Below the pieces are notes generated by a model, which saw nothing but the letters and a program-made list of their open reading frames with translations, was not told the origin of the DNA and ran no database searches. From assembly GCA_009776995.1 (NCBI GenBank), contig WRMR01000263.1:1-7147 (forward strand): a DNA stretch of 7,147 bases, in the 5' to 3' direction. Shown here piece by piece: positions 1 to 6,545 of this stretch (within the stretch, counting starts at the first letter, position 1; every line of letters starts with the position of its first letter). The position numbers and the translations under genes are program-made. This stretch comes from Planctomycetaceae bacterium. Lineage in GTDB: Bacteria > Planctomycetota > Planctomycetia > Pirellulales > Thermoguttaceae.

Positions 1-949
1 CGACAAAGTGCAGATTTTCCACCGGACGTTCGGCAGTTCCTTCAACGACGAGCAACTGCGATGCAACCGGTGCGATAACATTGATCGTATCGGCAGTTTC
101 GCCTTCGCAGAGGCGGTAGTACAACTTGCCCTCGCCGGCGTCAAGGAACCATTCGCCCGCCGCGTCGAGGTATTCAATCGAGTTTTCCAGGAAATAGCGC
201 GCATGCGGCTCGAAGCCGTCAATGGCAAAAAACGTGTGGCCGGCCCCGATCTGGTTCGGTACGGTCAGTTGCGATTTTTCAACATCAATGGACTTGACCG
301 GCGTTCGCGTGATGCTCCAATCGTGCAGGAACACCAGTTCGATCTGATCGCAATCGCGCACCGCCTTGATTCCGTCGTCGGCGTTAAAGAAGAAATTCGT
401 GCGACGGTCTTCACCCGCCTGTTTGACATGGAGCCAGCCCTCGTTGGGGAACCTGGCCCGCACACGGCGATTGTCGTTGACGTACAAATCGCGGAACGAC
501 CATTGCCCCGCTTTCACTTCGGGCACATCGGCCACAACCAACCCCGGCTCAACTTCACGAAAGCCGGTCATTTTCTTGCCGCCGCTGAGGAAAGCGTCGT
601 GACCTTCGTAAAACACCTGCCAATAACCCTCAGCGACCGAACCGCCGTCTTCCGGGCCGAATCGCAACGGTTCCGTAAGCCAATACACTCCCGGAAGGAC
701 ATGCACTTCCTTGTTGCCTTTTTCGTCCGTTGGGGTGTTACGGATCGCTTCCTGTGCCCGGGCAATCGTTTGGAACGGTTGATCCTCCGTTCCCGGGTTG
801 GCGTCGTCGCCGTCCGGCGAAACGTAAACGCTCAACACGATCGTGTCAAAATCCGTTGTTTGCGCTGCGGCATGAATTTGCACCAGGCCGGCAACAACCG
901 CTATGGAAAACAACATCCCGGTCACTTTGAAAACAAATCTGCTCTGCAT
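1..949 (-). CDS. Secreted right-handed beta-helix protein, GH141-like (N-terminal part, cut by window edge)
   Basis: The minus strand reads open from an ATG at 949 to the left edge, giving 316 codons without a stop. AGGGG lies about six bases upstream of the ATG. Residues 1-29 form a signal peptide: MQSRFVFK, a hydrophobic core, then IHAAAQ. Residues 41-61 read VYVSPDGDDANPGT followed by QPFQT, the usual opening of secreted parallel beta-helix proteins. Next come LPGVYWLTEPLRFGPEDGG, LSGGKKMTGF and then FRDLYVNDNRRVRARFPNEG. This order resembles the N-terminus of GH141-type enzymes (alpha-L-fucosidase and xylanase activities are known in that family) and of related uncharacterised beta-helix proteins. 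The family call rests on remembered motif similarity, and the catalytic region lies outside the window. The protein should be exported and act on polysaccharide. It is transcribed divergently from the GH106 gene, which suggests a shared substrate. It could instead be a polysaccharide lyase-like beta-helix. Confidence 0.75.
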   Translation of the reverse strand, partial: MQSRFVFKVTGMLFSIAVVAGLVQIHAAAQTTDFDTIVLSVYVSPDGDDANPGTEDQPFQTIARAQEAIRNTPTDEKGNKEVHVLPGVYWLTEPLRFGPEDGGSVAEGYWQVFYEGHDAFLSGGKKMTGFREVEPGLVVADVPEVKAGQWSFRDLYVNDNRRVRARFPNEGWLHVKQAGEDRRTNFFFNADDGIKAVRDCDQIELVFLHDWSITRTPVKSIDVEKSQLTVPNQIGAGHTFFAIDGFEPHARYFLENSIEYLDAAGEWFLDAGEGKLYYRLCEGETADTINVIAPVASQLLVVEGTAERPVENLHFV

Positions 950-1020
950 GGATTTCCCCTCTGATTTCTAACGTTTTTTCTGAAGCATCTTGTGTCAAAC
1001 CACATCTTGAAACAAAATCG

Positions 1021-1046
1021 TTCAGATCAAATATGTTATGTCTGAA
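1021..1046. promoter_or_regulatory. Inverted repeat, candidate operator in the divergent intergenic region
   Basis: TTCAGA (1021-1026) and TCTGAA (1041-1046) are perfect inverted 6-base arms. Their centres are 20 bases apart, about two helical turns, which suits a dimeric regulator. The site lies 72 bases upstream of the minus-strand beta-helix start. Six-base arms can occur by chance, so this is only a candidate. Confidence 0.2.
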
Positions 1047-1069
1047 TCACTTACCGTTGTACTTGATTG

Positions 1070-1098
1070 GACGGGAAAATCAATATGACGGGGAAAAA
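1070..1098. repeat. Imperfect direct repeat in the divergent intergenic region
   Basis: GACGGGAAAA (1070-1079) recurs as GACGGGGAAAAA (1087-1098), a shift of 17 bases. Tandem half-sites of this kind occur at AraC-type operators, which often control glycosidase genes, but no regulator gene is visible here. It may be a chance repeat. Confidence 0.2.
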
Positions 1099-1103
1099 AC
1101 TGT

Positions 1104-1126
1104 GCCAAGCAAAAAAAATGTTTGGC
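1104..1126. promoter_or_regulatory. Hairpin or operator-like inverted repeat upstream of the GH106 promoter
   Basis: GCCAAGC (1104-1110), a nine-base A-rich loop, then GTTTGGC (1120-1126) pair over seven positions with one G-T wobble. It ends just before the candidate -35 box at 1130, so a bound protein could affect transcription of the GH106 gene. No T-run follows, so it does not look like a terminator. Confidence 0.25.
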
Positions 1127-1129
1127 CAC

Positions 1130-1158
1130 TGGACTGTTGGAACCTGATTGAATAGAAT
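1130..1158 (+). promoter_or_regulatory. Candidate sigma-70-type promoter of the GH106 gene
   Basis: TGGACT at 1130-1135 matches four of six bases of TTGACA, and TAGAAT at 1153-1158 matches five of six of TATAAT. The spacer is exactly 17 bases. Transcription would begin near 1165 and give a leader of about 46 bases before the ATG at 1211. The position favours ATG 1211 over the in-frame TTG at 1148 or the ATG at 1157, which would lie in the promoter. This was found by consensus matching only. Confidence 0.35.
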
Positions 1159-1210
1159 GACATACACGTTGACAAATCGAATCCACTCCGGTGTCGAAAG
1201 GAAAAGAATC

Positions 1211-4200
1211 ATGCCATTGCCTTCTGTTCGCTCTCATTTGATTCACGGGGCGTTGTTGTTCATCGCGTTGTGTTCCGGTTTCCTTTTCGCAGTCACACCC
1301 GATGAATTTCAGTCGCCGCCCGACACGGCGCGTCCGTGGGTTTACTGGTTTATCATGGACGGTAACCTGACCAAAGAAGGCATCACCGCCGACCTTGAAG
1401 CGATGCAGCAACAGGGGATCGGCGGGGTCATTCTCATGGAAGTCAATGTCGGCATACCTCGCGGCAACGTCGATTTTATGAGTGAGCAATGGCAAACGCT
1501 TTTTGCTCATGCCGTTCACGAAACGGAACGGCTTGGGTTACAATTGACCTTGAATTCCGGTCCCGGCTGGACCGGCAGCGGCGGCCCCTGGATCACGCCG
1601 GAAAAATCCATGTGGCATCTGACGGCGTCGGAAATGACGGTTCGCGGTCCGGTCGCCATGCGGGAAAAACTGCCGGTTCCGCAACCGCGACGCCCGTTTT
1701 TTGGCGAAGGGGTTCTTCCCGAAGAACTCGAACGGGCAAGGAAGGAGTTTTTCCAGGATGTGCGGGTTCTTGCGTTTCCCACTCCCAAAGGCAACGCAAG
1801 AATTGCCGACATTGACGAAAAGGCACTTTATGTCCGCGCTCCCTATTCGTCGGCTCCCGGCGTCAAATCCATGATGCCCGCCCCGGCGGAGTTTGACCGG
1901 TTGCCGGACGAGGAAACAATTTCCATGCAACAGATTCTTGACCTCACCGATTGCCTTGACGCGACGGGGACTCTGACATGGAACGTTCCGCCAGGCGACT
2001 GGACGATTCTGCGCTTTGCCGCAACCTCAACCGGAGCCAACACCCGACCGGCCCCTTTGCCGGGATTGGGGTTGGAGTGCTCGAAAATGGACCGTGACGC
2101 TTTCGATATTCATGCCGAGCAATTCATCGACAAGCTGTTCCAAGCCGTAGGCGAACGTCAAACCGACGGCAAGGCTGGCTGGTGTTATTTTCACATCGAC
2201 AGTTGGGAAATGGGATCGCAGAATTATTCCCCGATGTTCCTCGCGGAATTTCAGAAACGGCGCGGATATGATCCGGTGCCGTATCTTCCCGCGTATTCGG
2301 GATTGATTGTCGATTCACTCGAAAAAACCGAGCGGTTCCTGTGGGATGTGCGCCAGACGGCTCAGGAACTCATCATCGAAAACCACGGTATGTATCTCAG
2401 GGAGGTCGCTCATCAAAACAATCTCAAATTATCCATTGAGCCTTACGACATGATGCCGTGTTGCAACATGACGTTTGGTGCCATTGCCGATTTGCCGATG
2501 TGCGAGTTCTGGTCAAACACGTTCGATACGGCGTTCAGTTGTTTTGAAGCGGCGTCCATTGCGCACACTCACGGCCGTTCTCTCGTCGCGGCAGAGGCGT
2601 TTACTTCCGGCGGTGACAGTTGGAAGCAGAATCCCAAAACCATGAAGCAGCGGGGTGACTGGGCATTTTGCAGCGGCGTCAACCGATTTGTGTTTCACCG
2701 TTTCCAGCACCAGCCGTATTTGGACCGTTACCCCGGTTTCACGATGGGCGGTATCGGCGTTCACTGGGAGCGAACCCAGACCTGGTGGCCGCTCATTTCC
2801 GGGTATCACAAGTACCTCGCGCGGACGCAACATCTGCTTCAACAAGGCGTGGCCGTTGCGGACGTCCTTTACCTTGTCCCGGAAGGAGCACCCCAGGTGT
2901 TTACGCCTCCGCCGTCTGCCCTGTTGATCTCCGGCACCATCAAGGATCAACGAGGTTATCGGTTTGATGCCTGTGACCCTGACACATTGATGAAACTTGC
3001 CGCCGTCGATGACGGGGAGATTGCGTTTCCCCATGCTTCCAGGTACAGGCTTCTCGTTTTGCCGAACCTGGAAACGATGACTCTTCCGTTGTTGCGGAAG
3101 ATTGAGCAACTCGTCCGGGATGGGGCAACCGTCATTGGTTCCCCGCCGAAACAATCTCCAAGTCTGCAAAACTATCCGCAAGCCGATGACGACCTGAAAC
3201 GTTTGGCGAAAACAATCTGGAACCCGGCTAACAAGAAAATCGAAAACGGCCTGGCGGTTTACTCGTATGGCAAAGGGCGTGTCATTTCGAAAATCGCTGA
3301 ACCGCAAGCGGAAAAGCCCTTGCAACTTGCCGGTTCCAGGTGGATTTGGTATCCCGAAGGCAATCCGGCTTACGACGCCCCGGCAGGAAAACGGTTCTTC
3401 CGAACAACCGTGCAAATCCCGGAGAATTGCCGCATTATGTCTGCCGAGATGTTGGCAACCGCCGATAACGACGCTTTTGTTTTCGTGAACGGACAGAATG
3501 TTTTTCAATCCGGTTTATCACATCCCCTGCAACGGTTTTCCTTTGACACACTGCTCAAGCCGGGGGAAAACGTCCTTGAAATCGAAGCCGTCAACGCGGA
3601 AAGCAATCAGCGGAACCCGGCGGGAATGGTTGCCAAATTTGAAATCCGTGTTCTTCCCGCAAATCAGGACACGCTTCAAACGATCAGCATCTCGACAAGC
3701 CAGCGGTGGTTGACATCCAAAGACGGCAATACGTGGAAAAACGCGATGGAGCTTGGTGATTTCGGCATGGCACCGTGGACTATTGTCGATGTCGGTGCGG
3801 CTGATCACGAGCTTTATCCGGCGTATTCCGTAACCGAAACGGTGTTGTCCGGCATGGGCATTCCCGTCGATTTTGATTCGCCGGGCAATGCGCTTCGTTT
3901 TTTCCACCGCCGGACAGACAACGCGGATTATTATTTTCTCGCCAATCGAAGTGCCACACCCTTCGAGGGAGAAGTTGCCTTCCGCGTCACTGGAAAAAAA
4001 GTTTCGATCTGGAACCCAATGGACGGGAAAATTTACAGCGTTTCGAATATGCGTGAAGAAAACGGGCAAACCAAATTGCCTCTTCCACTGGAAGGTTCGG
4101 AGTCGCTTTTTGTCGTCTTTGATGACAAGGGTGCCGCTGCTGACACCCTTGTGTGGGAAAAGCGAACACTGGCTCCGGTGATGGAATGGAATCACGACTG

Positions 4201-4696
4201 GCAGCTTGCGTTCGATGCAAAACGGGGTGGTCCTGCTTCCCCCGTGCCAATGGGGCAATTGATCGACTGGTCGCAGAGCACACAGGATGGAATCAAATAC
4301 TACTCGGGTATTGCCGTTTACAAGAAATCGTTTGATTTGCCGGAGTCTTTGCTCCAAACCAGGGAGCACCTGTATCTTGATCTCGGCGAAGTCGAGGTCA
4401 TGGCGAGGATTTCTCTCAACGGCCATGATTTGGGGACACGTTGGATTTCCCCCTATCGGATTGAAATCACCGATCATCTTCAAGAAACCGGCAATGAACT
4501 GGTGATTGAGGTGGCCAACCTTTGGGCGAACCGGTTGATCGGTGATTCCGGATTACCGCAAGACGAAAGAATCACATGGTCCACCTGGAACGGCGGTTAT
4601 CATGAAAACTCCCCGTTACTTCCTTCGGGATTGATTGGTCCGGTGCGGTTGCTTCGTGCATCACCGGAGAATGAAGAGAGGGCTGTCACGCCGTGA
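1211..4696 (+). CDS. GH106-type alpha-L-rhamnosidase, secreted, 1161 aa
   Basis: This exported glycoside hydrolase probably removes alpha-L-rhamnose from polysaccharide side chains (EC 3.2.1.40 is known in GH106). I start it at ATG 1211 because AAGGA lies eight bases upstream and a clean signal peptide follows (MPLPSVRSH, hydrophobic core, LFAVTPDE). The mature N-terminus shows family hallmarks: PWVYWFIMDGNLTKEGITAD, GIGGVILMEV and NSGPGWTGSGGPWITPE. Conserved acidic sites include DSWE (E333), IEPYD (E410) and AAEAFTSGG (E462). E462 is a good catalytic candidate, though I cannot fix acid and base roles. An amidotransferase-like segment ends at YGKGRV (686-691). A beta-sandwich of about 695-868 follows (SRWIWYPEG, then DNDAFVFVNG), then YSVTETVLSGMG (from 872). 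The C-terminal GH2-type sugar-binding sandwich spans about 994-1150 and ends ANLWANRLIGDSGLPQDER, then LPSGLIGPVRLL. The last ten residues abut IS-derived sequence and may be altered. Confidence 0.9.
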   Translation: MPLPSVRSHLIHGALLFIALCSGFLFAVTPDEFQSPPDTARPWVYWFIMDGNLTKEGITADLEAMQQQGIGGVILMEVNVGIPRGNVDFMSEQWQTLFAHAVHETERLGLQLTLNSGPGWTGSGGPWITPEKSMWHLTASEMTVRGPVAMREKLPVPQPRRPFFGEGVLPEELERARKEFFQDVRVLAFPTPKGNARIADIDEKALYVRAPYSSAPGVKSMMPAPAEFDRLPDEETISMQQILDLTDCLDATGTLTWNVPPGDWTILRFAATSTGANTRPAPLPGLGLECSKMDRDAFDIHAEQFIDKLFQAVGERQTDGKAGWCYFHIDSWEMGSQNYSPMFLAEFQKRRGYDPVPYLPAYSGLIVDSLEKTERFLWDVRQTAQELIIENHGMYLREVAHQNNLKLSIEPYDMMPCCNMTFGAIADLPMCEFWSNTFDTAFSCFEAASIAHTHGRSLVAAEAFTSGGDSWKQNPKTMKQRGDWAFCSGVNRFVFHRFQHQPYLDRYPGFTMGGIGVHWERTQTWWPLISGYHKYLARTQHLLQQGVAVADVLYLVPEGAPQVFTPPPSALLISGTIKDQRGYRFDACDPDTLMKLAAVDDGEIAFPHASRYRLLVLPNLETMTLPLLRKIEQLVRDGATVIGSPPKQSPSLQNYPQADDDLKRLAKTIWNPANKKIENGLAVYSYGKGRVISKIAEPQAEKPLQLAGSRWIWYPEGNPAYDAPAGKRFFRTTVQIPENCRIMSAEMLATADNDAFVFVNGQNVFQSGLSHPLQRFSFDTLLKPGENVLEIEAVNAESNQRNPAGMVAKFEIRVLPANQDTLQTISISTSQRWLTSKDGNTWKNAMELGDFGMAPWTIVDVGAADHELYPAYSVTETVLSGMGIPVDFDSPGNALRFFHRRTDNADYYFLANRSATPFEGEVAFRVTGKKVSIWNPMDGKIYSVSNMREENGQTKLPLPLEGSESLFVVFDDKGAAADTLVWEKRTLAPVMEWNHDWQLAFDAKRGGPASPVPMGQLIDWSQSTQDGIKYYSGIAVYKKSFDLPESLLQTREHLYLDLGEVEVMARISLNGHDLGTRWISPYRIEITDHLQETGNELVIEVANLWANRLIGDSGLPQDERITWSTWNGGYHENSPLLPSGLIGPVRLLRASPENEERAVTP

Positions 4697-5245
4697 CCGC
4701 CGCAACTGCCGGACAGCTTGCATGGCAAGGCGAAAAGCATGTTGCGCGAGATCGAACAACAGCCAACACGCGAGTTGGCGATGAAACAGATGAAGCATTT
4801 TGAAACGGTGTTTGGCGGGAAATATCCGAAGACGGTCGAGTGCCTGATGAAGGATCAAAAGGCCTTGCTGACATTTTACGATTTCCCGGCGGAACACTGG
4901 GTGAGTCTGAGGAAATAGCTGTTGAGTGAAACTCAAGTAACGAACCCGATTGAGTCGATGTTTGCGACGGTGAAGCATCGGACGTACAAAACGAAGGGTT
5001 GCGGCAGTCGGGAAACGTACCTGGCGATGACCTTCAAATTAACGCAACAAGCCCAGGGAAAATGGCGACGCATCAACGCGCCGCACAAAGTGCAACAGGT
5101 CGCAAACGGCGTGACCTTCACTGATGGAGAAACCGTCAACCCAACGGCAGACAACCCATCCAAACGATGCGGAAAACGTCGTGACAAAGGAAAAGACCGC
5201 CGCGTAAGAGAAAATATTTTTCATCCCTTTCAAAGAAAAAAATGA
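4697..5245 (+). pseudogene. Transposase of the IS256/mutator family, C-terminal fragment with internal TAG
   Basis: In one frame the segment reads LPDSLHGKAKSM, KYPKTVECLMKDQKALLTFY, DFPAEHWVSLRK, a TAG at 4916-4918, LLSETQVTNPIES, FATVKHRTYKTKGCGSRET and then KWRRINAPHK, ending at a TGA at 5243-5245. This order matches the C-terminal domain of mutator-type transposases, whose DDE triad ends with the Glu of the TNxIES motif (codon 4952-4954 here). Most of the N-terminal two-thirds, including both catalytic Asp residues, is missing. Relatives usually run from HLR straight into TTNPIES, so K-stop-LLSETQV looks like an insertion of about eight codons. The tail after about 5130 is basic and unlike a typical family end. 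A TTG at 4922 with GAGGAAA upstream could start a 107-residue peptide, but this is probably accidental. Confidence 0.85.
4922..4936. repeat. Small perfect inverted repeat at the insertion in the transposase fragment
   Basis: TTGAGT (4922-4927), GAA, ACTCAA (4931-4936) form a perfect six-base stem with a three-base loop. It lies within the extra sequence that carries the TAG codon, just before the TNPIES motif. It may mark a scar of a small insertion or excision. Confidence 0.35.
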
Positions 5246-5299
5246 AGCACAAAAAAAACTTGCCATGGACTAAAAATCGCCCCTTTGAAAAATTTTCCC

Positions 5300-5323
5300 A
5301 AACACAACTATTGACCATTGCTC
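5300..5323. repeat. Probable right terminal inverted repeat of the IS256-family remnant
   Basis: Read on the minus strand from 5323, the sequence is GAGCAATGGTCAATAGTTG followed by TGTTT. A GTCAA-x-AGTTGTGT core is the general look I recall for IS256-family ends, and the site lies at the expected distance past the transposase reading frame. The partner left repeat is missing, so it cannot be confirmed by pairing. It contains the stop codon (5308-5310) and the last few codons of the minus-strand gene. Confidence 0.4.
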
Positions 5324-6213
5324 TCTGGCAATGGATATTCATCTCCTTTAACAGTGAAGGCAGTGTCTGTTCTGTGATCATAACCTTGGTCTCCTTGACG
5401 TACACCGAGTTTTACAGGTGAAAAATCTTTGGGATTGATAGTGAAATTTACCTTTTGATCACTGAAAATATACTCGGAGATTTCAATTTCAAGTCCAGGC
5501 CGGTGCAATTCACTATGAATTGACTTAGGAACCCAAACACCGGAAACCTGTTCCAACTCACATTTCCATTTTTTAGAACCATTTTCATTAGTCCACTCAT
5601 TATCAAACGCGGTAATCATGGCTCCTTTATTCAAATCAACAACAAATCTTACGACATTATCCCTGCTTGATTGAGTACTAACCAAAATTCCTTCATTTAA
5701 TTCAAAATCAATACCTGGCACACCATTGATTTTCCAATCACTCCAAATACGTTCAGCCTCTTCAAGGCTGATATTTCTTTTTTCCATTAATTCTGAGACT
5801 TTTTGCCGGTCATCAACTTTCTCAGATATTTGCTTATAGTAATCCGACACTTCATTGATATTGGAGCTTGGTGTCCATTTATTTAAAGGAAAATAAAGCA
5901 TCATAGTATGGTCGGGAGAAGATCGAATCTGTAATTGCCGGGCAAAGTTCTTCCCGGCATCAGGGTGTGTCGAATTTTCCATAAATGAAGTCGTTAATGA
6001 AAAATAGAAACACCCATCATGCCAAATCATTGCGTGCCTAAGCAGTGGAGAATCCTTTTTTTTGCCTTCCGAAAATGAAAGAGAGATGGTTGGTGAATTG
6101 ATCAATAACACATCTTTTTTTACCATATCAATAATATATGTACAATTCGACTCATAATGTGACAGAAATTTTTTATCATCTTCGAAGTCATATTTTTTTA
6201 CGATGATTTTCAT
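5308..6213 (-). CDS. Body of an exported protein of unknown function, possibly LolA-like fold (301 codons from first ATG after a nonsense codon)
   Basis: I do not recognise the family firmly. The open frame encodes a mostly hydrophilic protein with alternating beta-type segments. A middle helical stretch (NINEVSDYYKQISEKVDDRQ to about LEEAERIWSDWK) is followed by repeated strands: FELNEGILVS, VRFVVDLNKGAMIT, and ELEQVSGVWVPKSI. The end carries LGVRQGDQGYDHRTDTAF. Strand-rich proteins with G-x-W-V/F-P-K motifs like this occur as secreted LolA/LolB-like hypothetical proteins in Planctomycetota and relatives, so a periplasmic or lipoprotein-associated role is possible; that is weak inference. 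The ATG at 6213 has AGGAG only two bases upstream, poor spacing for initiation, and the true start is at 6423 (see the pseudogene entry). GC content is far below the GH genes (about 38% in bases 5461-5520, against 58% in 3361-3420), suggesting separate ancestry. Confidence 0.6.
   Translation of the reverse strand: MKIIVKKYDFEDDKKFLSHYESNCTYIIDMVKKDVLLINSPTISLSFSEGKKKDSPLLRHAMIWHDGCFYFSLTTSFMENSTHPDAGKNFARQLQIRSSPDHTMMLYFPLNKWTPSSNINEVSDYYKQISEKVDDRQKVSELMEKRNISLEEAERIWSDWKINGVPGIDFELNEGILVSTQSSRDNVVRFVVDLNKGAMITAFDNEWTNENGSKKWKCELEQVSGVWVPKSIHSELHRPGLEIEISEYIFSDQKVNFTINPKDFSPVKLGVRQGDQGYDHRTDTAFTVKGDEYPLPESNGQ
5315..5334. repeat. Stem-loop at the 3' end of the minus-strand gene
   Basis: CCATTGC (5315-5321), a six-base loop, and GCAATGG (5328-5334) are perfect seven-base inverted arms. 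They overlap the last codons of the minus-strand gene and the proposed IS end. No T-run follows on either strand, so a classical terminator is unlikely. It may be a chance product of the IS junction. Confidence 0.4.
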
Positions 6214-6423
6214 GTCTCCTGACAGAGACCGAATTTTTCCAAAATTTGCATTAAAAGAATCTACTGCCCTTTTAGCAACTGCTTGTTGTTATGCATAAGT
6301 TTTTAATTCCTGAGCAAATGCCGTAAAATCAAACGTGTTTCCAAGAACAAGAGATACGAATACACCAGCACAAACAAAATATGCTTGTGTTTTTTTAAAA
6401 TGATTGCAGACAAAAATTTTCAT

Positions 6424-6434
6424 ACTATTCTCCT
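6424..6434 (-). promoter_or_regulatory. Strong ribosome binding site for the ATG at 6423
   Basis: AGGAGA occupies 6434-6429 on the minus strand, with ATAGT between it and the ATG. This decides the original start of the interrupted gene in favour of 6423 over the downstream ATG at 6213. Confidence 0.7.
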
Positions 6435-6483
6435 GATTTACAAAATGACTGATTCTTCATGGAATGGCACTTGATCAATGTTA

Positions 6484-6495
6484 TTTGTGCACAAA
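6484..6495. promoter_or_regulatory. Perfect 12-bp palindrome, candidate operator
   Basis: TTTGTGCACAAA is fully self-complementary and lies 61-72 bases upstream of the ATG at 6423, where a regulator of the minus-strand gene could bind. A second palindrome, TTGATCAA, lies at 6471-6478. The surrounding DNA is AT-rich, so chance is possible, and I see no convincing -35/-10 pair around it. Confidence 0.25.
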
Positions 6496-6545
6496 AAGCA
6501 CATGTCATCGTAATCAGTTTCTGTTGAAATAATTTTTTGAATCCT

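Larger units (their letters stand above)
4697..5323 (+). mobile_element. Remnant of an IS256/mutator-family insertion sequence
   Basis: The segment carries the 3' part of an IS256-type transposase and a probable right terminal inverted repeat near 5300-5323. Transposase similarity begins within about ten bases of the GH106 stop codon. The left end, the N-terminal part and both catalytic Asp residues are absent, so it cannot move by itself. The left breakpoint lies between about 4665 and 4705. The distance of roughly 55 bases from the transposase reading-frame end to the putative terminal repeat fits the layout of intact family members. Without the left end, no target duplication can be tested. 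Confidence 0.75.
5308..6423 (-). pseudogene. Full extent of the same gene: signal peptide start at 6423, in-frame TAA at codon 45
   Basis: On the minus strand an ATG at 6423 is preceded by AGGAGA with five bases between, the best ribosome binding site in the window. It begins a 44-codon frame: MKIFVCNHFKKTQ, a hydrophobic core from AYFVCAGVFVSLVL to about FTAFAQE, then LKTYA. This is a plausible Sec signal peptide ending near AFA-QE. Codon 45 is TAA (6291-6289), and the same frame continues QQAVAKRAVDSFNANFGK and on into the ATG at 6213 with no shift. A CAA-to-TAA change would explain it, since the two next codons are also CAA. The whole unit is 372 codons. As written, only a 44-residue peptide would be made, and any reinitiated product would lack the signal peptide and stay in the cytoplasm. 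Alternatives are a sequencing error or read-through. Confidence 0.7.

Noticed and set aside
8..964. Plus-strand open frame of 318 codons over the left region
   Set aside because: The opposite strand encodes a convincing signal peptide and beta-helix protein across the same bases, and this frame has no recognisable motif. It is a shadow.
993..998. Perfect TTGACA on the minus strand upstream of the beta-helix gene
   Set aside because: No acceptable -10 box lies 16-18 bases downstream; the nearest candidate (TTAGAA) needs a 21-base spacer.
1148..1210. TTG at 1148 or ATG at 1157 as start of the GH106 gene
   Set aside because: The first would overlap the candidate -10 box, both would place extra polar residues before a clean signal peptide, and ATG 1211 has a well-spaced AAGGA.
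2513..4483. Two long minus-strand open frames (331 and 321 codons) inside the GH106 gene
   Set aside because: They overlap clear GH106 domains, are rich in Arg and Pro, have no recognisable motifs and no ribosome binding sites. GC-rich codon use on the plus strand explains them.
4916..4918. TAG in the transposase fragment as pyrrolysine or programmed read-through
   Set aside because: The transposase lacks most of its N-terminal two-thirds and cannot function, so simple decay is the better explanation.
5246..5307. Rho-independent terminator between the transposase fragment and the minus-strand gene
   Set aside because: The A/T runs here are not preceded by a GC-rich stem on either strand.
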